Origin: a virus | Virus record (IMG/VR): IMGVR_UViG_3300035034_001911 | Coordinates: 1-34,080 of that record | DNA length: 34,080 nt | Strand: one strand, 5' to 3' | Shown: piece by piece, positions 12,976 through 19,531 of the stretch | Position numbering within the stretch: the first letter of the stretch is position 1 | Layout of the letters: every line of letters starts with the position of its first letter | Position numbers and translations under genes: made by a program | Notes under the pieces: model-generated | The model's database searches: none | Seen by the model: only the letters and a program-made list of their open reading frames with translations | What the model was told of the DNA's origin: nothing

Positions 12976-14367
12976 ATGCAATTTAAACAAGATATTTTTG
13001 AACCTGACCTACACTTTACACTGGAAGAAGCTAGTGGTGAAGAACAAGGCCAGTCAATCTTAGCGAAAGTTAGAGGTTGTTTCTTTGTACCAGATGGTAT
13101 CTCAAGAAATAAAAGATTCTATCCTAAGAGTCTTTGGGAAAAAGCACTTAATAAAAAAGACATAAAAGAAAAGTTAGCTTCTAAAAGAATGTTCGGTACT
13201 ATCGGACATGACCAAGTAATAAATGACAATGCAATATTAGAAGGTAAAATTTCACATATAGTAACCAATTTAAGTATAGACAGTAATGGACAAGGAATTG
13301 GAGAAGCACTCATTCTCGATACTCCCGCAGGTCGCGGTCTAAACACACTTCTTAAAGCGGGTAGTAAACTATTTGTTTCAAGTAGGGCACTAGGTAAATT
13401 CAAGGGTGAAAAAAACGGATTACCTGTAGTAGATGAAAATTCATATCAGCTACAGACATTTGATTTTGTAATTGACCCTGGCTTCCTAGAGGCACACCCA
13501 AACATTAAGGAGGCTTTAGAACCAGAACTTGCATCGGATTTTGACGAAAAACAAATAACAAACCATAATAATACAAACATAGGAGATGGTGAGATGAATG
13601 ATAAAGAACTCGCACAGCACATTATTGATGAAAACACAAAAGTAAAGAATGATTTAACTACTGCAGTTGAAGAAAACAGTACTCTTAAAGATGAATTAGC
13701 AGTTGTTAAAAATGACAATGAAAATCTTCAAGAACAAGTAACTGAATTTGATACTGTAAAAGAAGAACTTGAAGGTTATAAATCTTTAGGTACTGTAGAA
13801 GAAATCAAAGAAGCTACTGAAGCTAAAGAAAAAGCTGAAAAAGAATTAGCTGAATTTAAAGCTATCGATACAGATGTAGAAAACTTATCTGCACAAGATG
13901 TTATTGAAGCAATTGATAAAGCTCATGAGAGATTATCAGAATATAAAAAAGTTGGAAGTCCTGAAGGGATTACAGATACTCTAGAAAAACTAGGTGAATT
14001 TAAGGACGCAGTTCTTGAGTACGGAAACTTAGAAGAACTAGAAGAAATCTATAACTTTTCTGCAGAACTTATTTCTAAAGAAAAAGAAGCTAAGAAAAAC
14101 GAGGCAATCGTAGAACTAGCTGAAGAACTTGGTGTATCAAAAGAAAAAATCACTAGAGTATATGACAAGCTATCTGTAGAAGAAATCAAAGAAGCATTCG
14201 GTGGTCTTAAAGAAGATTCAGAGAAGCAAGACATCAAAGAAACTTTTTCAAAAGATAAAGTTGATCTAGATGAAAATAATGGTGAAGACGAAGATGAAAC
14301 ATTTGAGTTTGAATCAGACAAACCGTTAACTGAAAGGTTAATGCAAGGTTTTAATAAGAGAAAATAA
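12976..14367 (+). CDS. Prohead protease-scaffold fusion (gp21/gp22-like)
   Basis: 463 residues. The N-terminal half (1 to about 185) is a T4 gp21-type prohead serine protease: RNKRFYPKSLWEKAL (44-58), catalytic His in TIGHDQ (H78), catalytic Ser in KLFVSSRALG (S135/S136) and FDFVIDPGF (162-170). T4 gp21 has its His and Ser at similar places (85 and 140). The C-terminal half (about 207-463) is a Lys/Glu-rich coiled coil (LKDELAVVKNDNENLQEQV) with an acidic end, typical of the internal scaffold gp22. The protease cuts core proteins after L/I-x-E and then itself. Upstream AGAAGG serves the ATG. A nested start at M207 may yield scaffold alone. Confidence 0.93.
   Translation: MQFKQDIFEPDLHFTLEEASGEEQGQSILAKVRGCFFVPDGISRNKRFYPKSLWEKALNKKDIKEKLASKRMFGTIGHDQVINDNAILEGKISHIVTNLSIDSNGQGIGEALILDTPAGRGLNTLLKAGSKLFVSSRALGKFKGEKNGLPVVDENSYQLQTFDFVIDPGFLEAHPNIKEALEPELASDFDEKQITNHNNTNIGDGEMNDKELAQHIIDENTKVKNDLTTAVEENSTLKDELAVVKNDNENLQEQVTEFDTVKEELEGYKSLGTVEEIKEATEAKEKAEKELAEFKAIDTDVENLSAQDVIEAIDKAHERLSEYKKVGSPEGITDTLEKLGEFKDAVLEYGNLEELEEIYNFSAELISKEKEAKKNEAIVELAEELGVSKEKITRVYDKLSVEEIKEAFGGLKEDSEKQDIKETFSKDKVDLDENNGEDEDETFEFESDKPLTERLMQGFNKRK
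13594..14367 (+). CDS. Nested in-frame scaffold protein (internal start)
   Basis: ATG 13594 is codon 207 of the protease-scaffold gene, in frame, and preceded by a textbook AGGAG (13581-13585) with 8 nt spacing. It lies exactly at the border between protease and coiled-coil halves. Translation from it gives a 257-residue scaffold (MNDKELAQHIIDENTK...) without protease. This is the arrangement of lambda C/Nu3 and related phages, giving much scaffold and little protease from one message. Evidence is ribosome site plus domain border; the product itself has not been observed. Confidence 0.75.
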   Translation: MNDKELAQHIIDENTKVKNDLTTAVEENSTLKDELAVVKNDNENLQEQVTEFDTVKEELEGYKSLGTVEEIKEATEAKEKAEKELAEFKAIDTDVENLSAQDVIEAIDKAHERLSEYKKVGSPEGITDTLEKLGEFKDAVLEYGNLEELEEIYNFSAELISKEKEAKKNEAIVELAEELGVSKEKITRVYDKLSVEEIKEAFGGLKEDSEKQDIKETFSKDKVDLDENNGEDEDETFEFESDKPLTERLMQGFNKRK

Positions 14368-14450
14368 TTATAGATTAGGATTCAATCTGCACTTCAGGGA
14401 AGAGTTTTATTTGTAGTAAAAAAACAATTAACAACAAATAGAGGTATACA

Positions 14451-15875
14451 ATGGATTTTACACAAAATTACCTAGAGGCTAAGAATAGTCAACTAGTAGA
14501 GTGGATGAAAAAAAACCACAAAGATCAAATTAAAGCACTAGAGAACTCACCTCTAGCTGAAACTCGTTCAATTACGGAAAATGATATTGCTAACCTAGCT
14601 ATTCAGTACCGTAACTTTGAGCTTTACAAAAGCATGGCAGAAAACAATGGTTCACTAGGTAACCTAGGACAACTACCAAAAGTTGCATTATCAGTTGTTA
14701 CAGCAACTATGGGTGCATCGATTTTACCAATGATTTCTTCGGTTCAACCAATTGAAGAACAAAGAGGTATCATCTACTTTAGACAAATTGTTTCAAGAAA
14801 TACTAGAGGAAGTCAAACTGCAGGTGATGTAGTTGTTGACCCTAGAACAGGTAGCGTAACACCTTCAGGATATGCTTCTAACGAACTACTTGCTGAAGAA
14901 GCGGTTGCAGCTACAGTTGATGCTCAACTTCAGTATACGTTTACATTAGCAAATGCTCCTATCCTTCCACAGTTCTTAAAAATCACTACTGATATTGCAG
15001 CTTCTCAAATTGCTGTAGATCAAGGTGCAATTAGTGCTGATAAGAATATTGGTATTCTTTATGGTAACGGAATTAGCGGTCAAGTAGACTACACTACAGG
15101 TGAAGTAACTATTGATTTTTCAGCTAACCCTGGCGTTGGTCAAAAAGTATTTGCTTCTTACCAACAAGACCTTGAGCGTGGTGAAGACTTACAAGCTATC
15201 TCTTCATTCATGGACTCAAAAGATATCCAAGCTAAAGTATATGCACTTAAGCAATCACAAGGTATGTTACAGTCGTTTACTCTTCAAAAAAGATTCGGTC
15301 AATCAATGCAAGAGCAACTTGCTTCTGACCTAGTTATGGAAGTAAACAGAGAAGTTGGTGGTGACGCTGTAAGACAACTTGATGCAAATGCTCAAGGTGT
15401 AACTACTTTCTCAAGAACAGCACAATCAGGTGTTTCTTTTGCAGAACACAAGTTAGAGTACAAAGATAAATTATACGAAGCTGAAAACGTAATGCTTTCA
15501 AATGCAGGTAGGGGTGCAATCAGTACTCTAGTTGTTGGTAGAAAACATGCTGCTTTCCTAAGAGGATTGCCTGGCTTTGAACTTCTTAATGATGGTAACA
15601 CTCTAGGTTCTCACTTATTTGGTAGACTAGATGGTATCACTATTATTAGAGTACCTGAGACTGCACTACTTGGTGAAGATAGAGGTATCGGACTTTATAA
15701 GGGTCAAAATCCTTATGAGGCAGCGGTAGTTTATTCTCCATTCATGCCAATGGCAGTTACAGACATGCTTCCAGAAGGGAAAAACCCTCTAGCAGGAATG
15801 CGTGGTGCTGCACAGATGAGTGGTGTAGATGTTGTTGTACCTCAGTACGCAACTAACATTAACTTAACTGCATAA
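14451..15875 (+). CDS. Major capsid protein, T4 gp23-like
   Basis: 474 residues, similar to gp23-type capsid proteins (about 470-520). Typical elements are MGASILPMISSVQPIEEQRGI (near 87-107), a central E-loop-rich region, and a C-terminal domain with ISTLVVGRKHAAFL and PYEAAVVYSPFMPM. The N-terminal region carries likely protease sites: L-A-E|T at 35-37 and I-T-E|N at 41-43, so a propeptide of about 37-43 residues is probably removed on maturation, shorter than the 65 of T4. Codon use is richer in favoured codons than its neighbours, as expected for the most abundant protein. GAGG lies before the ATG, and a strong terminator follows. Confidence 0.93.
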   Translation: MDFTQNYLEAKNSQLVEWMKKNHKDQIKALENSPLAETRSITENDIANLAIQYRNFELYKSMAENNGSLGNLGQLPKVALSVVTATMGASILPMISSVQPIEEQRGIIYFRQIVSRNTRGSQTAGDVVVDPRTGSVTPSGYASNELLAEEAVAATVDAQLQYTFTLANAPILPQFLKITTDIAASQIAVDQGAISADKNIGILYGNGISGQVDYTTGEVTIDFSANPGVGQKVFASYQQDLERGEDLQAISSFMDSKDIQAKVYALKQSQGMLQSFTLQKRFGQSMQEQLASDLVMEVNREVGGDAVRQLDANAQGVTTFSRTAQSGVSFAEHKLEYKDKLYEAENVMLSNAGRGAISTLVVGRKHAAFLRGLPGFELLNDGNTLGSHLFGRLDGITIIRVPETALLGEDRGIGLYKGQNPYEAAVVYSPFMPMAVTDMLPEGKNPLAGMRGAAQMSGVDVVVPQYATNINLTA

Positions 15876-15902
15876 TAAGTAGTAACAAAGAGTTAAATAG
15901 TG

Positions 15903-15928
15903 GGGGAGGCATAGTCCTCCCCTTTTTT
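15903..15928 (+). terminator. Rho-independent terminator after the major capsid gene
   Basis: A 7-bp GC stem GGGGAGG/CCTCCCC (15903-15909 with 15916-15922), a 6-nt loop CATAGT and a run of six T (15923-15928). It lies 28 nt after the capsid stop and would limit read-through from the highly expressed capsid gene into the neck genes. Confidence 0.9.
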
Positions 15929-15955
15929 GAATAAAATAAAATCGGAGAATAGAAA

Positions 15956-16441
15956 ATGAAAAGTTACAGAATCTTTAGTAAGTACGAGCATGTACTTGTA
16001 ATCAAAAGCAATGATCGAAAAAAAGAAATCAAACTAGCAAAGGGTGAAGAACATATTTTTACCAGTGCGGGTGAGTACCAGATGTACCAAAAACCTATCA
16101 CTATTTATATCTCTTCAAATAAACTTGGACTAGAGATGATTGATGAAGAAAAAGATATCAAGATTACACCTAATAGTTTCCAAGACACTACACCTACCAT
16201 CAATGAACCAGAAGATGAGTCTACAGGTGAAGATAGTGATAAAGATGAGTCTACAGGTGAAGATAGTGATAAAGATGATTCTCATGATGAATCTAAAGAC
16301 GAGTTAAAACAAAAAAAGATTGAGTGTAATGAATTAATTCAAGAATATAAAAAAACACCCAAAAAAGATAAAGAAAAAAGAAGTGAGCTAAAGGACAAAA
16401 TTGAAGCGGTTAAACAAGAAATAACTGCACTAGAGGGATAA
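15956..16441 (+). CDS. Acidic-repeat protein downstream of capsid, unknown function
   Basis: 161 residues. The first 70 residues look like a small beta-rich domain (YRIFSKYEHVLVIKSND, EYQMYQKPITIYISSNK). Residues 87-117 are an Asp/Glu/Ser linker with two identical decapeptides DESTGEDSDK (87-96, 97-106). The end (118-161) is a Lys/Glu helical coiled coil. It is the first gene after the capsid terminator, with CGGAGA 8 nt or so before the ATG. A capsid decoration or head-completion role would fit the location, but no family is recognised. Confidence 0.72.
   Translation: MKSYRIFSKYEHVLVIKSNDRKKEIKLAKGEEHIFTSAGEYQMYQKPITIYISSNKLGLEMIDEEKDIKITPNSFQDTTPTINEPEDESTGEDSDKDESTGEDSDKDDSHDESKDELKQKKIECNELIQEYKKTPKKDKEKRSELKDKIEAVKQEITALEG
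16214..16273 (+). repeat. Perfect 30-bp tandem duplication
   Basis: Two identical 30-bp copies (16214-16243 and 16244-16273) encode DESTGEDSDK twice, followed by a degenerate start of a third. The exact nucleotide identity points to a recent slippage duplication. Confidence 0.95.
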
Positions 16442-17215
16442 ATGTATTTAAGTGAAATTTTTGATGCCATTGTAATTCGTTCAGGTCAGTTCATTTTATC
16501 AAATGATGACATAGAACTAAATCAGAACAGGTTCCTAACCTTAGTAAGACTAGCACTAGGTAAGTACAGTGGTTATAGACCACATGATGTAACTTTTCCT
16601 TTGGAGATGCAATCAAACAGAAAATTCACTTTTGATAAAACATTTCAACCTAAATATTCTGATATTGAATTAGGTGTACCGCTTGGAATTTCCAGTGTTA
16701 CGCCTACTGCAGTAGCGGGTAGTCCCGCATTTAATTTACAATTTTCAAATACATTTGGGTTTACAGGATATGGTGGTAGGCCAGCGTCTATGAATCATAC
16801 TTCTGTAGACCCTAATTTTGGTTTGCCTGGCCAAAGACAAGTAGGCAGTGAGCAAATGGAGAAGTCAAATTTTCCTTGGATATACCAACACAAGACATTG
16901 TATATACCCTACAGTGCAGATGTTGAAGTAATCGCATTCTTTAATCACCCAATAATAAACATAGAAGCTGATAGTTCTAACGCAGAAAAATGGGAATTAC
17001 CTACTATTGAATATAACGAAGATACGCTATTTGATTTACTTCAGGGTATGTTTTTAAAAGCGATAGGTAACTCACGTAAAGCCTTCACACTAAATGACTT
17101 ACCTTTAACTATGGACGGTGCAGAAATAGCTTCAGAAGGTCAGTCATTAGAAGAGGCAGCAATGGCCGAACTCAAAAACGACAAGGCTAAATTCTATCTC
17201 GCTTATGGAGACTAA
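16442..17215 (+). CDS. Putative neck/head-completion protein
   Basis: 257 residues, its ATG directly after the previous stop. It lies between capsid and sheath, where T4-like phages carry neck genes (13, 14, 15). N-terminal helices with LSNDDIELNQNRFLTLVRLALGKYS are followed by a beta-rich, Gly/Pro-rich region (NTFGFTGYGGRPASMN), strands such as HKTLYIPYSADVEVIAFF and C-terminal helices FDLLQGMFLKAIGNSRKAF. This layout suits a gp13-like adaptor, but I rely on synteny more than on motifs. It overlaps nothing, and the next ATG follows its stop immediately. Confidence 0.6.
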   Translation: MYLSEIFDAIVIRSGQFILSNDDIELNQNRFLTLVRLALGKYSGYRPHDVTFPLEMQSNRKFTFDKTFQPKYSDIELGVPLGISSVTPTAVAGSPAFNLQFSNTFGFTGYGGRPASMNHTSVDPNFGLPGQRQVGSEQMEKSNFPWIYQHKTLYIPYSADVEVIAFFNHPIINIEADSSNAEKWELPTIEYNEDTLFDLLQGMFLKAIGNSRKAFTLNDLPLTMDGAEIASEGQSLEEAAMAELKNDKAKFYLAYGD

Positions 17216-17983
17216 ATGGCTACGCTTAAACAAATAACTAAAGGTATAGGAAAGTATAGAGGCGGCTTGATAAATAAATCAGGTAAGAAGTTTAAAGTCT
17301 CAGACTTCCAAGAAATAGCTAACTTAGGTCAAAAGACTTTAACCTTTACAGCTATGATTGATTCAGAAAATAAAGCCAAAGCAGATCAAAATGCTTCTAA
17401 GTTTGAGAAGGCACAAAAATTAAAAATCAAACAACTAAAAGATTCTTTAAAAGCTAAGGGTACCCCCGCATCAAAGAAAAAAGAAATACAACTTCAAATA
17501 CAAAGAAGACAAAAAAATATTAGGGTTAACAAGGGTACTAAAGATGGTGCGGGTAATCCTGCAAAAGAATATAAGGTATCAGTAGTATTTGCTAAAATGG
17601 ATTTTCAAGATGAAAAATCAACATCACATACTCAGTCAACTAAGGCGGTAGGTAAACAGGGTTTAGTATTTTATAGACCACCTAGGCCAACTACCGAAGT
17701 AAGACTACGATGTACATGCCCCGATTTTAGACATGCTTTCTCACATCAACTAGCAGACGCAGGTGGTTTAGCTGTAGGTAAGCCCACGGGATACTTCAGA
17801 GTTACGCCCGCTATTAAAGGCCCACTTGATGCACCTAAAACTTTTGAGCGTCCTAATAGACCTAAAAACCCTAACGAGTTTGGTCGTGATTTTGTTAACC
17901 CAAAAGATGAAATAGGTTTTTGTAAACATGTTTTTAGGATGCTTCAGATAGTAAAACAAGAAGGTAAGTTTAAGGAAAAATAA
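17216..17983 (+). CDS. SWIM-like zinc-finger protein of the neck cluster
   Basis: 255 residues. The first 110 are very basic, with a Lys-rich coiled region (KAQKLKIKQLKDSLKAKG). A beta-rich part follows (YKVSVVFAKMDF). The C-terminal part has CTCPDFRHAF (C166, C168) and GFCKHVF (C236, H238), a C-x-C...C-x-H set as in SWIM zinc fingers, although the gap of 67 residues is longer than usual. Similar CxCPDF...CKH proteins occur in the virion clusters of many large myoviruses. DNA contact in the neck or head completion is possible. The last base of its stop begins the next gene (TAATG). Confidence 0.72.
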   Translation: MATLKQITKGIGKYRGGLINKSGKKFKVSDFQEIANLGQKTLTFTAMIDSENKAKADQNASKFEKAQKLKIKQLKDSLKAKGTPASKKKEIQLQIQRRQKNIRVNKGTKDGAGNPAKEYKVSVVFAKMDFQDEKSTSHTQSTKAVGKQGLVFYRPPRPTTEVRLRCTCPDFRHAFSHQLADAGGLAVGKPTGYFRVTPAIKGPLDAPKTFERPNRPKNPNEFGRDFVNPKDEIGFCKHVFRMLQIVKQEGKFKEK

Positions 17984-18387
17984 TGAGTTTTTATAAAAAG
18001 GTAGAGGAAGCATTACAACAAAGACAGTTTGCCTATCTTAGGCAATTAGAATTTTACTATGGTCAAGATGTAAATTTATATGAAATGAAAAATGATGAAT
18101 ACCAAAGAGTCTACGGTAGGTCTTCAGGTGCATTGTCGGGTAACTATAGTACTGTATGTGCAATTATAGTTAACAATGATGTTATACCCATAGGCCCTAA
18201 TTCTGCAGGTTCATTTACTACAGGGGCACTCTATACTTCTAACTCGGATGAAGTTGAAATAGGTCAACTAGTAGAAATAAATTCAGGTGATAACAGAAGT
18301 AGACGTTTTCAGATAACTAAAAAAGAATCATACGGAGTGACTACAGATGTCTTCCATAGATACGAAATACAATCGGTGGGTGATTAA
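17983..18387 (+). CDS. Hypothetical neck-region protein
   Basis: 134 residues, MSFYKKVEEALQQRQF at the start. A short N-terminal helix is followed by a beta-strand-rich body (VCAIIVNNDVIPIG, ALYTSNSDEVEIGQLVEINSG, FQITKKESYG), consistent with a small beta-barrel head-tail connector or stopper fold. No family is recognised with confidence. Both ends overlap neighbours by one base (TAATG), showing tight coupling with the SWIM-like gene and the next gene. Confidence 0.62.
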   Translation: MSFYKKVEEALQQRQFAYLRQLEFYYGQDVNLYEMKNDEYQRVYGRSSGALSGNYSTVCAIIVNNDVIPIGPNSAGSFTTGALYTSNSDEVEIGQLVEINSGDNRSRRFQITKKESYGVTTDVFHRYEIQSVGD

Positions 18388-19088
18388 TGGCAAATAATAA
18401 CGATACTGATTCAATGTTAAATGTAGTAACACTTACGGGACTAGTATTAAATGAATTTTTAAATCAATTAGAAACTTGGTCACCCCACTTGGCGTTTGTT
18501 TATGACGAAGCACTCACCTATGAAACAGCACTAGAAAAATATCGTGCTGATAAAAATATATCTGACAATGTTGATACAGTAATGCCTATCTTTGCTTTTA
18601 AAAGAACAGTACTAACACCCGATGTAGAAAATTCAGTAGGTAGGAAGGCAGGAAATTCAGCTATTAAATGTAAACTCCCAGATGGGTCTATCGAGAAGTT
18701 TAAGGCTATCATGGCCACGTTTAGTATTGAGTTTCTATATATCACTAGGGACTTACAAGACCTTGAGAGATTCGAGATATCCTACTTATTAGAACGCAGT
18801 GTTTCAAATATAAAAAAACTAGATGTGTTTATCCCTAAACTAGACACTACACTTGATTATAATTTGAGATATGGTGATCTTGACGAAAAGGTAATCAATA
18901 CAGACAATAACTATTATAAAGCACTATCAGGTGTATTCACTGTTCACGGTTTATTCATGGCTTTTGACGGGGTAGGTAAACAGATAGAACAAGTCAATGT
19001 AACAACAAATGAAACAGGTGATATAAATACCTGTACCCCTGAAGTAGAGTTAGATACGATAACTATAGTACCTAAAATTATAGACTGA
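18387..19088 (+). CDS. Putative tail terminator/neck protein
   Basis: 233 residues. It lies two genes before the sheath, the place of gp15-like tail-completion genes. The sequence has mixed helix and strand elements (ALTYETALEKYRADKNI, MPIFAFKRTVLTPD, IEFLYITRDLQDLERFEISYLLERS, LDYNLRYGDL) and ends with a beta-rich stretch. I see no decisive motif, so gp15-like is from synteny. Expression is coupled to the previous gene by TAATG. Confidence 0.58.
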   Translation: MANNNDTDSMLNVVTLTGLVLNEFLNQLETWSPHLAFVYDEALTYETALEKYRADKNISDNVDTVMPIFAFKRTVLTPDVENSVGRKAGNSAIKCKLPDGSIEKFKAIMATFSIEFLYITRDLQDLERFEISYLLERSVSNIKKLDVFIPKLDTTLDYNLRYGDLDEKVINTDNNYYKALSGVFTVHGLFMAFDGVGKQIEQVNVTTNETGDINTCTPEVELDTITIVPKIID

Positions 19089-19105
19089 GATTAAGGAGAA
19101 TCGAA

Positions 19106-19477
19106 ATGGCAAAGAAATCAAACAGTGCAAAAGAGACTAGAGTAGCTACAGGACTTATGGATAGGAATGGTAAACCCATTACGGAAACTTTTGATAATGA
19201 CCCTGTTACTATGAAGTCTCAGGTAAATAAAAAATCAGAATTATTAAAAAGTCTTAAAAAAGATAAACTTGACGAAGATACTACACATCCTGCTTGGGTT
19301 GTTTCGAGACTACCGCAGGCTTGCCCTGTATCATATTGTGGTGAAACTATCATGATACCTGCAAGATGCCCTAAAGGTAAACTCTTTGTAAAAAACTCAA
19401 GAATGTTAGGAAAATTACCAAAAGGAGTACAGACGGTAGCTGCACCTGAAAAGGGTCAGAAAAAGCGTAAAAAATAA
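19106..19477 (+). CDS. Small basic Cys-containing virion-region protein
   Basis: 123 residues with a clear AAGGAG site. The N-terminal half is Lys-rich and disordered. The C-terminal half is compact: HPAWVVSRLPQACPVSYCGETIMIPARCPKGKLFV, with C residues that could form a small metal site (three Cys plus His). It ends with a Lys-rich tail (KGQKKRKK). No known domain. It directly precedes the sheath gene; a minor virion or tail-completion component is possible. Confidence 0.65.
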   Translation: MAKKSNSAKETRVATGLMDRNGKPITETFDNDPVTMKSQVNKKSELLKSLKKDKLDEDTTHPAWVVSRLPQACPVSYCGETIMIPARCPKGKLFVKNSRMLGKLPKGVQTVAAPEKGQKKRKK

Positions 19478-19531
19478 TTTAGTAATAAGATGTAATAAAT
19501 GGAAGTCAATTAATTTCAATGGAGGAATAAG

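Noticed and set aside
19106-19477. Small Cys-containing protein as a zinc finger
   Set aside because: Only three Cys with irregular spacing; no defined motif, so left as unknown.
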